Part shown: positions 1 through 6,945 of the stretch, piece by piece | Numbering within the stretch: the first letter of the stretch is position 1 | Layout of the letters: each line of letters begins with the position of its first letter | Source: Syntrophaceae bacterium | GTDB taxonomy: Bacteria > Desulfobacterota > Syntrophorhabdia > Syntrophorhabdales > WCHB1-27 | Direction: 5' to 3' | NCBI GenBank assembly: GCA_003165115.1 | Contig: PLSJ01000364.1 | Span: 1-12,990 of the forward strand | DNA: 12,990 nt | The notes under the pieces: generated by a model | Told to the model about the DNA's origin: nothing | Seen by the model: the letters and a program-made list of their open reading frames with translations, nothing else | Databases searched by the model: none | Position numbers and translations under genes: made by a program

Positions 1-2027
1 CCCATGCGGATGTATTTGAGGATATTGACGAAAACCTTGCGGCCTTCGATCACACCATCATCCAGCACCATGAGATCCTTTTCGAGGAGGATGACGACTG
101 CGGCGGCCTTGGCGATATCGACAGCGGAATCGACCGATATGCCCACATCGGACACATGCAACGCGGGTGCGTCGTTGATGCCGTCTCCCATAAAACCGAC
201 GACGTGGCCGTTCGTCCGCAGGTTGCGGACAATCTCCTCCTTCTGCGACGGTGAAAGCTTGACGAAAATGTCCGCCTCCCGCACCGTCTTCGAGAAGGAC
301 TCGGAGGAAAGCTCCGACAGCTCCGACCCGTTAACGATGCGTTCGCTCGAAAGGCCCACGTCCCGGCAGACTTTTTGGGTGACCAGGTGGTTATCGCCTG
401 TCAGGACTTTGACCCGCACGCCTGCCTCCTTGAGCAAATCGAGGGCTTTCGCGGCCGAGACCTTCGGCGGATCGAAGAACGCAATATACCCGAGCAGAAT
501 GAGCTGGCATTCGTCTGCCGTGGAAAAGGCCCGTTTGTCGCGGGGAAACTCGCGGTAGGCTATGCCCAGCACCCGGAAGCCGTCCCTGTTGAGCCCTTCG
601 ACCTCCTCGAACAGGTCCGCCCGGATCATGGGGATGAGCGGGTAGACTTCGTCACCGATCTGATATTGCGTGCAGCAGGCGTATATCTCCTCGACGGCGC
701 CTTTGCAGATAAGCACGTTGTCGCCCTCGTAATCGACCACGACCGACATCCGGCGCCTCTGAAAATCGAAGGGCAGCTCGTCGACGAGGGTGCAGTCCCG
801 CTCGACGTCCAAATCGACGTGCTTGAGGACCGCCCGGTCGATCAGGTTGCGCAGGCCCGTCTGATAGTAGCTGTTGAGGTACGCGTAGGTGAGCGCGTCG
901 GTGCTCGGGTGGCCGATAATATCGACGCTGCGCTCCAGCACCACCTTATCCTCGGTAAGGGTGCCCGTCTTGTCGGTACAAAGGATGTCGATGGCGCCCA
1001 GGTTCTGGATCGAGGGAAGCCGCTTGACGATGACCTTTTTCTTGGCCATCGTGAGCGCCCCCTTCGCCAGGTTCACGGTGACGATCATGGGCAGCATCTC
1101 CGGGGTGAGGCCGACGGCGACGGACAGGCCGAACAGGAGGGCCTCCACCCAGTCGCCCTTCGTCATTCCCACGATGAAGAACACCGCGGACACCATCACC
1201 ACCATGAACCGGATCATGAGCCAGGTGAAGGAGCGCACGCCCCGGTCGAAGCTCGTTTCTTCCCTGCCCCCGGCCAGCCGTTCCGAGATGGACCCGAAGA
1301 CGGTATGCGACCCCGTGTTAATGATGAGTCCCCGGGCCGAGCCGCTCGTCACCGTGCTGCCGAGAAAGCAGGCGTTCGGCAGCTCCAGGGCGGGTCTATC
1401 GGCCACCTTGTCCGTCTCGCTCGTCTTTTCGACGGCCATAGACTCCCCCGAGAGGGCGGACTGGCTGACAAAGAAATCCTTCGCGGTCAGCAGGCGCAGG
1501 TCGGCGGGGATAAGGGACCCGGCCTGCAGGAGCACGACGTCACCCGGCACGACTTCCGATACCTTGATCTCGGCCGCCTTGCCGTCCCTCAAGGCAACCG
1601 TCCGTGACTGCACCCGTTTTCCGAGGGTCTCGACGGCCCGATTCGACCGGCTGTCCAGGATATAGGAAAGGCCGACGCTTAAGAGGACCATCGCACTGAC
1701 GATGAACGTCGACTTTATCTCTCCGATTATCCCCGAGATCACCGCAATCACCAGCAACTGAATGACCAGGGGGCTCTTGCAGCGATGGACCATATCCTCC
1801 CAGAAGCCGAGCCGCTTCGTATGGGTCATTTCGTTCGGACCGTACTCATCCAGGCGATGTTCGACATCAATGCTGCCGAGGCCCTGGGCGGTCGTGCCGA
1901 GGGCACCCATGGCTTCCGCCACGGGGAGCGTGCACAGGTCGATGAGGCGACGCTCGTCTGCCGTGACGATTCGCCGGCCATTGCCCCTGAATGCGTCGGG
2001 GATCGACTTTATGACGTTATTGCCCAT
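1..2027 (-). CDS. mgtA: Mg2+-importing P-type ATPase, MgtA family (3' end outside window)
   Basis: This encodes an inner-membrane P3B-type ATPase that imports Mg2+ using ATP. The first 675 codons are present; families of this type run to about 850-900 residues, so the last membrane helices lie beyond the left edge. The N-terminal cytoplasmic segment is followed by two membrane helices (about 88-124), the actuator domain with SGES at 193-196, two further helices (about 269-288 and 294-315) with the MgtA-like LTPEMLP, the phosphorylation motif DKTGTLT with D352, TGD at 543-545 and GDGINDAP with D615 and D619. The stretch just before the edge (EKDLMVLDDGVIEGRK) is characteristic of MgtA rather than Ca2+ or heavy-metal pumps. 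The ATG at 2027 is fixed by an in-frame TGA two codons upstream and by AGGAAG eight bases before it. Expression is probably controlled through the long leader upstream. Confidence 0.93.
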   Translation of the reverse strand, partial: MGNNVIKSIPDAFRGNGRRIVTADERRLIDLCTLPVAEAMGALGTTAQGLGSIDVEHRLDEYGPNEMTHTKRLGFWEDMVHRCKSPLVIQLLVIAVISGIIGEIKSTFIVSAMVLLSVGLSYILDSRSNRAVETLGKRVQSRTVALRDGKAAEIKVSEVVPGDVVLLQAGSLIPADLRLLTAKDFFVSQSALSGESMAVEKTSETDKVADRPALELPNACFLGSTVTSGSARGLIINTGSHTVFGSISERLAGGREETSFDRGVRSFTWLMIRFMVVMVSAVFFIVGMTKGDWVEALLFGLSVAVGLTPEMLPMIVTVNLAKGALTMAKKKVIVKRLPSIQNLGAIDILCTDKTGTLTEDKVVLERSVDIIGHPSTDALTYAYLNSYYQTGLRNLIDRAVLKHVDLDVERDCTLVDELPFDFQRRRMSVVVDYEGDNVLICKGAVEEIYACCTQYQIGDEVYPLIPMIRADLFEEVEGLNRDGFRVLGIAYREFPRDKRAFSTADECQLILLGYIAFFDPPKVSAAKALDLLKEAGVRVKVLTGDNHLVTQKVCRDVGLSSERIVNGSELSELSSESFSKTVREADIFVKLSPSQKEEIVRNLRTNGHVVGFMGDGINDAPALHVSDVGISVDSAVDIAKAAAVVILLEKDLMVLDDGVIEGRKVFVNILKYIRM

Positions 2028-2162
2028 ATCTCAAGCTTCCTGTGACGCTCGACCGGGAATGAACGGGCGAACGCAAAGAGACGCACCCGGCTTTAGGGCG
2101 TCCGTCAAAAAGCGCTGATCGGCGGACCAAAACCACATTAGGTTGCCGCCCGTTTCGACCGT

Positions 2163-2199
2163 GCAATTGCTTATTTACTACTGCTTATTGCTGCTAGTT
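2163..2199 (-). repeat. Low-GC patch with repeated AATAAGCA in mgtA leader
   Basis: On the minus strand AATAAGCA occurs twice (2189-2182 and 2175-2168), a partial copy lies at 2199-2192, and the 8-bp palindrome GCAATTGC sits at 2170-2163. The patch is strikingly AT-rich against GC-rich surroundings. It could be an unstructured RNA segment, a protein-binding site or chance; no known element is recognised. Confidence 0.35.
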
Positions 2200-2223
2200 A
2201 CTTGTTGCGGAAGCGAAGGAGGG

Positions 2224-2275
2224 AAAAATTCTCCCCTCAGGAGACCGCTTAAGGCCCAAGAGGAGAGAGGGGAAA
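2224..2275 (-). terminator. Candidate attenuator terminator in mgtA leader
   Basis: On the minus strand TTTCCCCTC (2275-2267) can pair with GAGGGGAGA (2238-2230) over nine base pairs including one G-U, and TTTTT follows at 2228-2224. A smaller alternative hairpin, TCTCC/GGAGA, uses the same 3' arm. The loop of the larger stem is long (28 bases) and the T-run is short, so termination strength is uncertain. The element lies between the leader ORF and mgtA, where an attenuator would be expected. Confidence 0.4.
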
Positions 2276-2296
2276 CACTTCAGGAAAATGTTCCTC
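2267..2296 (-). promoter_or_regulatory. Candidate antiterminator hairpin competing with the attenuator
   Basis: On the minus strand GAGGAACA (2296-2289) can pair, with bulges, with TGTTTCCCCTC (2277-2267), closing an 11-base loop. This would occupy TTTCCCCTC, the 5' arm of the proposed terminator, so the two structures exclude each other. Its 5' arm begins immediately after the leader ORF stop codon (2299-2297), so a ribosome at that stop would mask it. It is imperfect and needs folding analysis. Confidence 0.3.
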
Positions 2297-2300
2297 TCAT
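2280..2300 (-). CDS. Possible six-codon mini-ORF overlapping the leader ORF stop
   Basis: An ATG at 2300 overlaps the TGA of the upstream leader ORF (ATGA) and opens a six-codon frame, MRGTFS, ending in TGA at 2282-2280. Translation could only occur by reinitiation after the leader ORF, as there is no separate strong ribosome site. An ORF this short is easily found by chance. It matters only because translating it would place ribosomes inside the proposed antiterminator hairpin. Confidence 0.15.
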   Translation of the reverse strand: MRGTFS

Positions 2301-2362
2301 GCCTTGAGCGGAGCGGTTTCGCTCCCACCACACAAATTCTGACCGCCAGGGTCGTCTTCCAT
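2297..2362 (-). CDS. Putative MgtL-like leader peptide upstream of mgtA (21 aa)
   Basis: This short ORF begins MEDDPGGQNL and ends SETAPLKA. AAGGAG (2378-2373) sits ten bases before the ATG, and a TTGACA/TAAAGT promoter would start transcription about 30 bases upstream, so it is well placed as the first translated frame of the mgtA message. It is too short for default gene callers. The opening EDDP run of acidic residues plus proline recalls enterobacterial MgtL (N-terminus MEPDP in E. coli). In MgtL, acidic and proline residues destabilise ribosomes at low Mg2+ and so raise mgtA expression. The rest of the peptide does not resemble MgtL. The codons for GGSETAP overlap a GGAGCG/CGCTCC hairpin (2325-2310), and TTCC/GGAA flanks the start codon. 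The role is inferred; coding status rests on ribosome site, promoter and position. Confidence 0.5.
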   Translation of the reverse strand: MEDDPGGQNLCGGSETAPLKA

Positions 2363-2397
2363 ACGGAAACCACTCCTTAAAATAGGGAACCTTCGAA

Positions 2398-2426
2398 ACT
2401 TTAAGCCTGCCCTCCCCTTTTGTCAA
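2398..2426 (-). promoter_or_regulatory. Sigma70-type promoter for the mgtA leader
   Basis: A perfect TTGACA (2426-2421) is followed after 17 bases by TAAAGT (2403-2398, four of six matches to TATAAT), giving a start near 2391. It lies just downstream of a terminator-like element and about 370 bases before mgtA. Confidence 0.65.
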
Positions 2427-2430
2427 CAAG

Positions 2431-2458
2431 AAAAAAGTGGACGGCGTATTCCCCCGTC
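2431..2458 (-). terminator. Terminator of the MFS-Pat-thioesterase operon
   Basis: On the minus strand GACGG (2458-2454) pairs with CCGTC (2444-2440), followed by CAC and then six Ts (2436-2431). A stronger hairpin, GTCCCC/GGGGAC, lies at 2483-2467 immediately after the thioesterase stop. Together they look like an end-of-operon signal separating this operon from the mgtA promoter. Confidence 0.55.
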
Positions 2459-2486
2459 ATCGACGCGTCCCCTTACCGGGGACCGC

Positions 2487-2909
2487 CTACTCCGCAAGGA
2501 AGGGGACGTGCTCCTTTTTCCTGTAGACGAGCGCCTGGCAGACGGCGACGAGGCCGTCGTCGTCCTCCACCGTGATATGGTAGGTCGCGGTCTTTCTCCC
2601 CCTGTTTATTTCCTGGGACCTTGCGCGGAGCATGCTTCCCTTCTTCGCGGGTTTAATATAGGTCACATTCATGTTGAGGGCAACGGCGACCGTGCCGTGG
2701 CTGTTCGACGAGATTTCAAACGCCTCGTCGATAAGCGAGAAGACCGCCCCACCGTGGGCCGTTCCGTGCAGGTTGTCCATGGTCTCTCTGTATTCCATCT
2801 CGCACGCCGCATAGCCATCGCCCACTTCGGTGAGCCTGATCCCCATGAACCGCGCGAAAGGCTCTTTCGAAACGCTCATTACAAATGCGCCGACCCTGTC
2901 CTGATCCAT
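2487..2909 (-). CDS. PaaI-like hotdog-fold acyl-CoA thioesterase
   Basis: The 140-residue product matches the length of single hotdog-domain thioesterases, which hydrolyse acyl-CoA or aryl-CoA to free acid and CoA as cytoplasmic multimers. The signature N46-x2-G49-x2-H52-G53-G54 followed by D61 is present (NLHGTAHGG ... SLIDEA), and the central helix is followed by the expected strands (NVTYIKPAKKG, TATYHITVEDDDG, VAVCQALVYRK). The ATG at 2909 is preceded by AAGGAGG ten bases away; a second Met at residue 11 lacks such a site. The gene begins 26 bases after the acyl-CoA synthetase/acetyltransferase gene ends and is the last of three cotranscribed genes. Substrate cannot be read from sequence; the company of an acyl-CoA binding protein suggests relief or recycling of CoA esters. 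Confidence 0.87.
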   Translation of the reverse strand: MDQDRVGAFVMSVSKEPFARFMGIRLTEVGDGYAACEMEYRETMDNLHGTAHGGAVFSLIDEAFEISSNSHGTVAVALNMNVTYIKPAKKGSMLRARSQEINRGRKTATYHITVEDDDGLVAVCQALVYRKKEHVPFLAE

Positions 2910-2935
2910 GGTAATGAACCCTCCTTAGTGTTTCG

Positions 2936-5365
2936 TCAATCTCCTGCTCGTACCTTCAGCGACGCGCCGATGATGCCGCCCGGCTGAAGGACCGTCTTAA
3001 AGCCAAGACCCCGCATGAGCTTCAACATCCGATCGTTTTCCGAGAGCGTGATGGCGTAGACCTCCTCCAGCCCCTTCTCCCTGGCTATGCCTATCAGCAC
3101 CTCGACCAGCTTCTTGCCGAGCCCTTTGCCCTGATAGTCATCGTGGACGAGCACGGCGAACTGGGCCTTCGAGCCGGGTTCAATGATGAGTCGCGAGATA
3201 CCCACGATCCGCTTTGTATCGCCTCCGCCTACCTCGGCGACAATCGCGATTTCCCTGTCATAGTCGACGTTGCAGAACCTGACGAGCATGTTGTGGGTCA
3301 TATCTTTTATGACGCTGAAAAACCGCTCCTTCACCGTCTTTTCCGAAAGCGTGTAAAAGAGGTCGTGCTGCAGCGGCTCGTCCTCGGGCCGTATGGGCCG
3401 CAGGAGCACCTCGGTCCCGTCCCGCAGCGTCCAGGGTGTGATATACCGCGTCGGATAGGGGGTGATGACAAGGTGCGGATAAGCGCCCGTCGCGACAGCG
3501 TGGAGCGGTCCAAGGGAAATGTGTGCCTCCAGGGCGCGAACCCTGCCGTTCATGACGGCGAGGGGATCGATGCTAAGAGAGTCTATCTCGGGAAAATCGA
3601 CTACCAGGCTGGAAACCCTTATCAATATCTGCTCAAGCCTGGATAAATCCACGGGTTTCCCGCCCCCGTACCCGGAGAGCACGGTGAATGCCTTCGATTC
3701 CTCGATGAGCCTCCTAGCGAGCGTCTGGTTCAACGGCGGCAGTCCTATCGCGCAGTCTCCGAAAATGTCCCGGGCCATTCCCCCGAGGCCGAAGCGTATA
3801 ACGGAACCGAACGTCCTGTCCCGCGTCATGGTCACATACAGCTCATAATCGACGGTCTCCCGGCCGGCCCTGCCCATGGGGATCCCATAACCCGTGAGAA
3901 CGCTCTCGCACTGCCTTGGGGTCAGCACCCGCGCGCCTTCTCCGACCGCCTTTTGGAGGACCGCTTTCAGAGGGCCGGTGGGCGGCCGCCGGCCCGTCGA
4001 GAGGTCGGCGGGTGTTTCATAGAGAAGGTCAAGGCTTCTCTTGTATCTGAACATCTCCATATAGGTCGCCACGGCTTCTTCAGGGGTCGCGTAGGCGGGC
4101 ACCTTCCGCTCCCGCAGGACCTTCATCCCCTCCTTCATCTCGCGGCCGCCCATCCACGCGACAATAACCGGTTTTTTCGTTTCCCCCGCGATCGATGCGA
4201 TCATCCCGGCAAGTTCCGGGGGCATGGCGGCAGCGAGGGCCGTGCAGACGACGAGGAGCCCGTCGACGCCCCGGTCCTTCAGACATACCCGCATGGTCTT
4301 CTCGTACCGGTCGGTGCCCGCCTGACCGCCGAGGTCGACAGGGGTCTGCCCGTTCCATTGCCGGGGCTGGAGAGGCGCCAGGGCCGCCACGCTCTCCGGG
4401 GAAAGCTCCGCCGGCCGGCCGCCCTGCCCCGCGAGCGCATCGATTGCCATGGCCGCGATGGTGCCGGCGTTCCCGATGACGGCAAGACGCGGGCCCGCGG
4501 GCAGGTATGTCGAATCGAGCACCTGGGCCGCGTTGAACAGGTCTTTCGCCTCGGCGACCCTCACGACCCCGGCCCGCTTGAAGACGGCCTCGTAAACCGC
4601 ATCATCGCCGTGGGAGCAGTCGCCATGCGCGGCGAACCTGCCGGGCTTCACCACGATTATCGGTTTGCTGCGGGCGAATCCACGGGAGGCGCTCATGAAT
4701 TTTCGCGCATCGGCCACGTGCTCCATATTGAGCAGGACACTCGCTGTCGCGGGATCGTTGCCCAGGAAATCGATGAGGTCGCCGAAGTCGACATCGATCA
4801 TGGAACCGAGGGAGACAAATATGCTGAAGCCGACCTGGGCCTCCGACCCCCACTCCAGCACGGCGCTCCCCAGCTCGCCGCTCTGGGCGATGAACGCTAT
4901 GTTCCCCGGCCGGGGGTCCGCACGCAAGACACTCGCATGGAGCCCAATCTCAGGCCTGATGATGCCGAAAGAGCCGGGACCTATGATCCTCATGCCGTAT
5001 CTCTCCCGGACCCGGACCAACTGCTCCTCCAACCCCTTGCCTTCCTCGCCCGTATCGCCAAAACCCGTGGAAATGATGACGGCCCCTTCCGTCGCGGCGC
5101 GACCGCACTCTTCCAGTATTTCCGGCACAAAAGCGGCCCTGACGGCAATTACCGCCAGATCGGGCGTGCGGGGAAGCGCGGCGACGGACGGATAGCACGG
5201 CAGACCGAGTAGCTCTTTCCTGTGAGGGTTTACGGGGAATATCCTGCGTCCGTCCGAACGGCACAGGTTTTCCAACAGGGCCCTTCCTATGGTCCCTTCT
5301 TTTTCGCTGGCGCCGACAAGCGCGACCGTCGCCGGATCGAGCATCCTCTTCAGATCGCCCATCAC
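2936..5365 (-). CDS. PatZ-like acyl-CoA synthetase (ADP-forming)/GNAT fusion, protein lysine acetyltransferase, with shortened ATP-grasp
   Basis: The 809-residue product has the domain order of Pat/PatZ (about 886 residues in enterobacteria), which acetylates lysines of proteins such as acetyl-CoA synthetase. A CoA-binding Rossmann domain (about 5-130, VALVGASEKEGTIGR) and succinyl-CoA-ligase-like domains (about 150-440) come first; H247 lines up with the phosphohistidine of active ADP-forming synthetases, though nearby residues differ. The ATP-grasp part runs about 470-620, and a C-terminal GNAT domain about 645-800 carries the acetyl-CoA loop QGKGLG at 745-750. From memory of PatZ, some 75 residues are missing between GYGIPM (492-497) and YELYV (507-511). 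These would contain the nucleotide-binding lysine and HKS-type loop, so the synthetase half is probably inactive and serves as a ligand-sensing or scaffold module. The start is GTG at 5365 or ATG at 5362, with AGAGG about ten bases upstream of the GTG. The gene is 15 bases after the MFS gene. Confidence 0.85.
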   Translation of the reverse strand: MMGDLKRMLDPATVALVGASEKEGTIGRALLENLCRSDGRRIFPVNPHRKELLGLPCYPSVAALPRTPDLAVIAVRAAFVPEILEECGRAATEGAVIISTGFGDTGEEGKGLEEQLVRVRERYGMRIIGPGSFGIIRPEIGLHASVLRADPRPGNIAFIAQSGELGSAVLEWGSEAQVGFSIFVSLGSMIDVDFGDLIDFLGNDPATASVLLNMEHVADARKFMSASRGFARSKPIIVVKPGRFAAHGDCSHGDDAVYEAVFKRAGVVRVAEAKDLFNAAQVLDSTYLPAGPRLAVIGNAGTIAAMAIDALAGQGGRPAELSPESVAALAPLQPRQWNGQTPVDLGGQAGTDRYEKTMRVCLKDRGVDGLLVVCTALAAAMPPELAGMIASIAGETKKPVIVAWMGGREMKEGMKVLRERKVPAYATPEEAVATYMEMFRYKRSLDLLYETPADLSTGRRPPTGPLKAVLQKAVGEGARVLTPRQCESVLTGYGIPMGRAGRETVDYELYVTMTRDRTFGSVIRFGLGGMARDIFGDCAIGLPPLNQTLARRLIEESKAFTVLSGYGGGKPVDLSRLEQILIRVSSLVVDFPEIDSLSIDPLAVMNGRVRALEAHISLGPLHAVATGAYPHLVITPYPTRYITPWTLRDGTEVLLRPIRPEDEPLQHDLFYTLSEKTVKERFFSVIKDMTHNMLVRFCNVDYDREIAIVAEVGGGDTKRIVGISRLIIEPGSKAQFAVLVHDDYQGKGLGKKLVEVLIGIAREKGLEEVYAITLSENDRMLKLMRGLGFKTVLQPGGIIGASLKVRAGD

Positions 5366-5380
5366 CCTACCCGCGCCTCT

Positions 5381-6772
5381 TCATCGCATCTTGCCCCTCG
5401 CGAGAGACGCATACACACCCCCGAGGCAGAGAAGGAAAAAAACGGCGAAGATCACCCTGACGCTCGTCAGAAAGGCCGGATAACGTTCCGGCGTGATCCG
5501 TACCTGTCCGATATAGATCGAAAAGACAATGGTCGCCGTGCCGATGCTGAACGAATTACCCAAAAGACGCATGGTGGAGACGATGCCGGACGCCACGCCG
5601 TAGAGGCGCTTGTCCACGGAGCCCATGACCGCATTCGTATTGGGCGACGAAAAAAGGGCAAACCCTAAACCGTGGAGCGCGAGGGTGCCAACGATGAACC
5701 AGAGCGGCGTCTCCTGCCCAAGGAACACAAAGAGCGCGAGCCCTATGACGGTGAGACCCATGCCGCAGGAAGCGACTACCTGGGGCTCTACCCTGTCGGA
5801 CAGCTTGCCGGCGTAGGGGGAGAAAACAGCCTGCACGATGGGCTGGGCCATAAGGACCAGCCCTGCGTTCTGCGGGCTCAGCCCTTTGGTGTACTGGAGG
5901 TAGAGGCTGATGAGAAAACCGATGGCGTAGGTCGCGCCGTAGTTTATAAGCGTTGCGAGGTTCGAGAGGATAAAGACCCGGTTGTGCCGGAAGAGCTTCC
6001 ATTCGAGCACGGGGAACCTGACCCGCATCTCCCACTTCACGAACAGCCAGAGACCAGCCAGACCGATTAAGAGGAAGAGGAAGCCCCGATTGCCCGGCAG
6101 GAGATGAAAGCCGTACATGACCGCCGCGATGGCTATGGAGTAGGCGCCGGCGCCGATGATATCGAAAGGCTCTCCCCTCGCCTCTGCCCACTCGCCTTTG
6201 AGCTTCCACACGACAGACACCGTGATGGCCGACCCGAAGAAGCCGCTAAAGAGAAATATGCTCCTCCATCCCAACTGCTCCGTCATGAAGCCCCCGAGGA
6301 GAGGGCCCGCCGCAAGCCCCACGTATACGGCGCTCACCGTGATGCCGAGCACCTTCCCCCTGGCTGACGCGGGAAAGACCGACATGAGAATGGCGACGCT
6401 GATGCCGAAGATCATGGAGCTGCCGATCCCCTGGAATGCCCTGAAGACAATAAGCATCTCACCGGACGGTGCAAGACCGCAGAGGATCGACGAGGCGGCA
6501 AATATGCCCCCTCCCCAGGCAAACAGCTTTTTTCTTCCGTAAATGTCGGCGATTCTGCCCAAAGGCAAAAGGAATATGGCGCCCAGAAGGATATAGGCCA
6601 TAGGGACCAGCGTCAGGAGGACCGCGTCCATCCGGAAATCCAACGCTATGGCCGGCAACGCGATATTTGACGCCGACACCATAAAGGGCCCGAGAAAAGA
6701 CGAAGCGATAGCGACGAGGAGGGCGGTCCGCTTTGTCGTTTCGTCGATATGCTTATCAAGGGTATTGTTCAC
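5381..6772 (-). CDS. MFS drug/metabolite exporter, DHA2 (EmrB/QacA-type) family
   Basis: The 463-residue, very hydrophobic product is an inner-membrane proton-coupled exporter by family. It shows the MFS loop motif GRIADIYGRKK (72-82), motif B around R111 (RAFQGIGSS) and the antiporter motif C ending GLAAGPLLGG (152-161). After a hydrophilic stretch near 195-205 it continues with further helices to a short basic tail, consistent with a 14-helix DHA2 layout. The start is GTG at 6772, supported by AAGGA six bases upstream; no in-frame ATG fits better. It is the first gene of the operon with the Pat-like protein (15-base gap) and thioesterase, preceded by its own promoter at about 6827-6800. The substrate is unknown; export of an organic acid or xenobiotic would suit the acyl-CoA neighbours, but that is inference. 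Confidence 0.88.
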   Translation of the reverse strand: MNNTLDKHIDETTKRTALLVAIASSFLGPFMVSASNIALPAIALDFRMDAVLLTLVPMAYILLGAIFLLPLGRIADIYGRKKLFAWGGGIFAASSILCGLAPSGEMLIVFRAFQGIGSSMIFGISVAILMSVFPASARGKVLGITVSAVYVGLAAGPLLGGFMTEQLGWRSIFLFSGFFGSAITVSVVWKLKGEWAEARGEPFDIIGAGAYSIAIAAVMYGFHLLPGNRGFLFLLIGLAGLWLFVKWEMRVRFPVLEWKLFRHNRVFILSNLATLINYGATYAIGFLISLYLQYTKGLSPQNAGLVLMAQPIVQAVFSPYAGKLSDRVEPQVVASCGMGLTVIGLALFVFLGQETPLWFIVGTLALHGLGFALFSSPNTNAVMGSVDKRLYGVASGIVSTMRLLGNSFSIGTATIVFSIYIGQVRITPERYPAFLTSVRVIFAVFFLLCLGGVYASLARGKMR

Positions 6773-6799
6773 AAAATGTCCTTCGCCGCCCGATTTTTC

Positions 6800-6827
6800 A
6801 GTTTACCATACCCGCCGGTGAGGTCAA
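6800..6827 (-). promoter_or_regulatory. Promoter of the MFS-Pat-thioesterase operon
   Basis: TTGACC (6827-6822) is followed after 16 bases by TAAACT (6805-6800), predicting a start near 6793, about 20 bases before the GTG start of the exporter. It faces away from the cupin gene, so the intergenic region is divergent. Confidence 0.5.
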
Positions 6828-6874
6828 AGGAATTTGAGCCTTCGGCGCCGTCCTTCCCTTCCCGCCGCCACTCA

Positions 6875-6883
6875 TGGTAAGAT
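6875..6883 (+). promoter_or_regulatory. Weak extended -10 candidate for the cupin gene
   Basis: TGG followed by TAAGAT (6878-6883) resembles an extended -10 element; no good -35 is visible at the right distance. A short GGACC/GGTCC hairpin (6911-6924) lies in the presumed leader. Confidence 0.25.
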
Positions 6884-6945
6884 GTGATCGGCGGACGCGG
6901 CGGTACAGAGGGACCGTCCGGTCCGGGCGACCGAGAGGGGGGAAG

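Larger units (their letters stand above)
2028..2391 (-). promoter_or_regulatory. Long mgtA 5' leader with candidate attenuation control
   Basis: Between the inferred transcription start (about 2391) and the mgtA ATG lie roughly 365 untranslated bases, much longer than needed for translation. Reading on the minus strand, the segment contains a short ORF with a good ribosome site (2362-2297), a hairpin inside that ORF (2325-2310, GGAGCG/CGCTCC), alternative pairings around 2296-2224, a low-GC patch (2213-2161) and a further possible stem pairing 2127-2123 with 2104-2100. Mg2+ transporter genes are classically controlled by such leaders, either by an M-box riboswitch or by an MgtL-type leader peptide. 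No convincing M-box 3' signature is visible here, so the leader-peptide mode fits better. This is inference from sequence layout. Confidence 0.6.

Noticed and set aside
375..1607. Long plus-strand open frame (410 codons) opposite mgtA.
   Set aside because: It is antisense to a P-type ATPase with all motifs intact; its His/Asp/Arg-rich product has no domain signature.
2116..2127. The 12-mer TGATCGGCGGAC occurs here and again at about 6886-6897.
   Set aside because: A single short GC-rich match in 13 kb, with no flanking similarity, is likely chance.
2330..2385. Resemblance of the mgtA leader 5' part to an M-box (ykoK) Mg2+ riboswitch: a TTA-GG-G-GG stretch followed by GTATGGA.
   Set aside because: The conserved 3' block (GCTAAAGCTCTAC type) and a distant CCATAC partner for GTATGG are not visible; GTATGG instead sits in a local TTCC/GGAA hairpin and contains the leader ORF start. 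A covariance-model search would settle it.
3953..5212. Long plus-strand open frame (419 codons) opposite the Pat-like gene.
   Set aside because: It is a shadow frame of high-GC codon usage; the minus-strand protein has clear domains and the shadow product has none.
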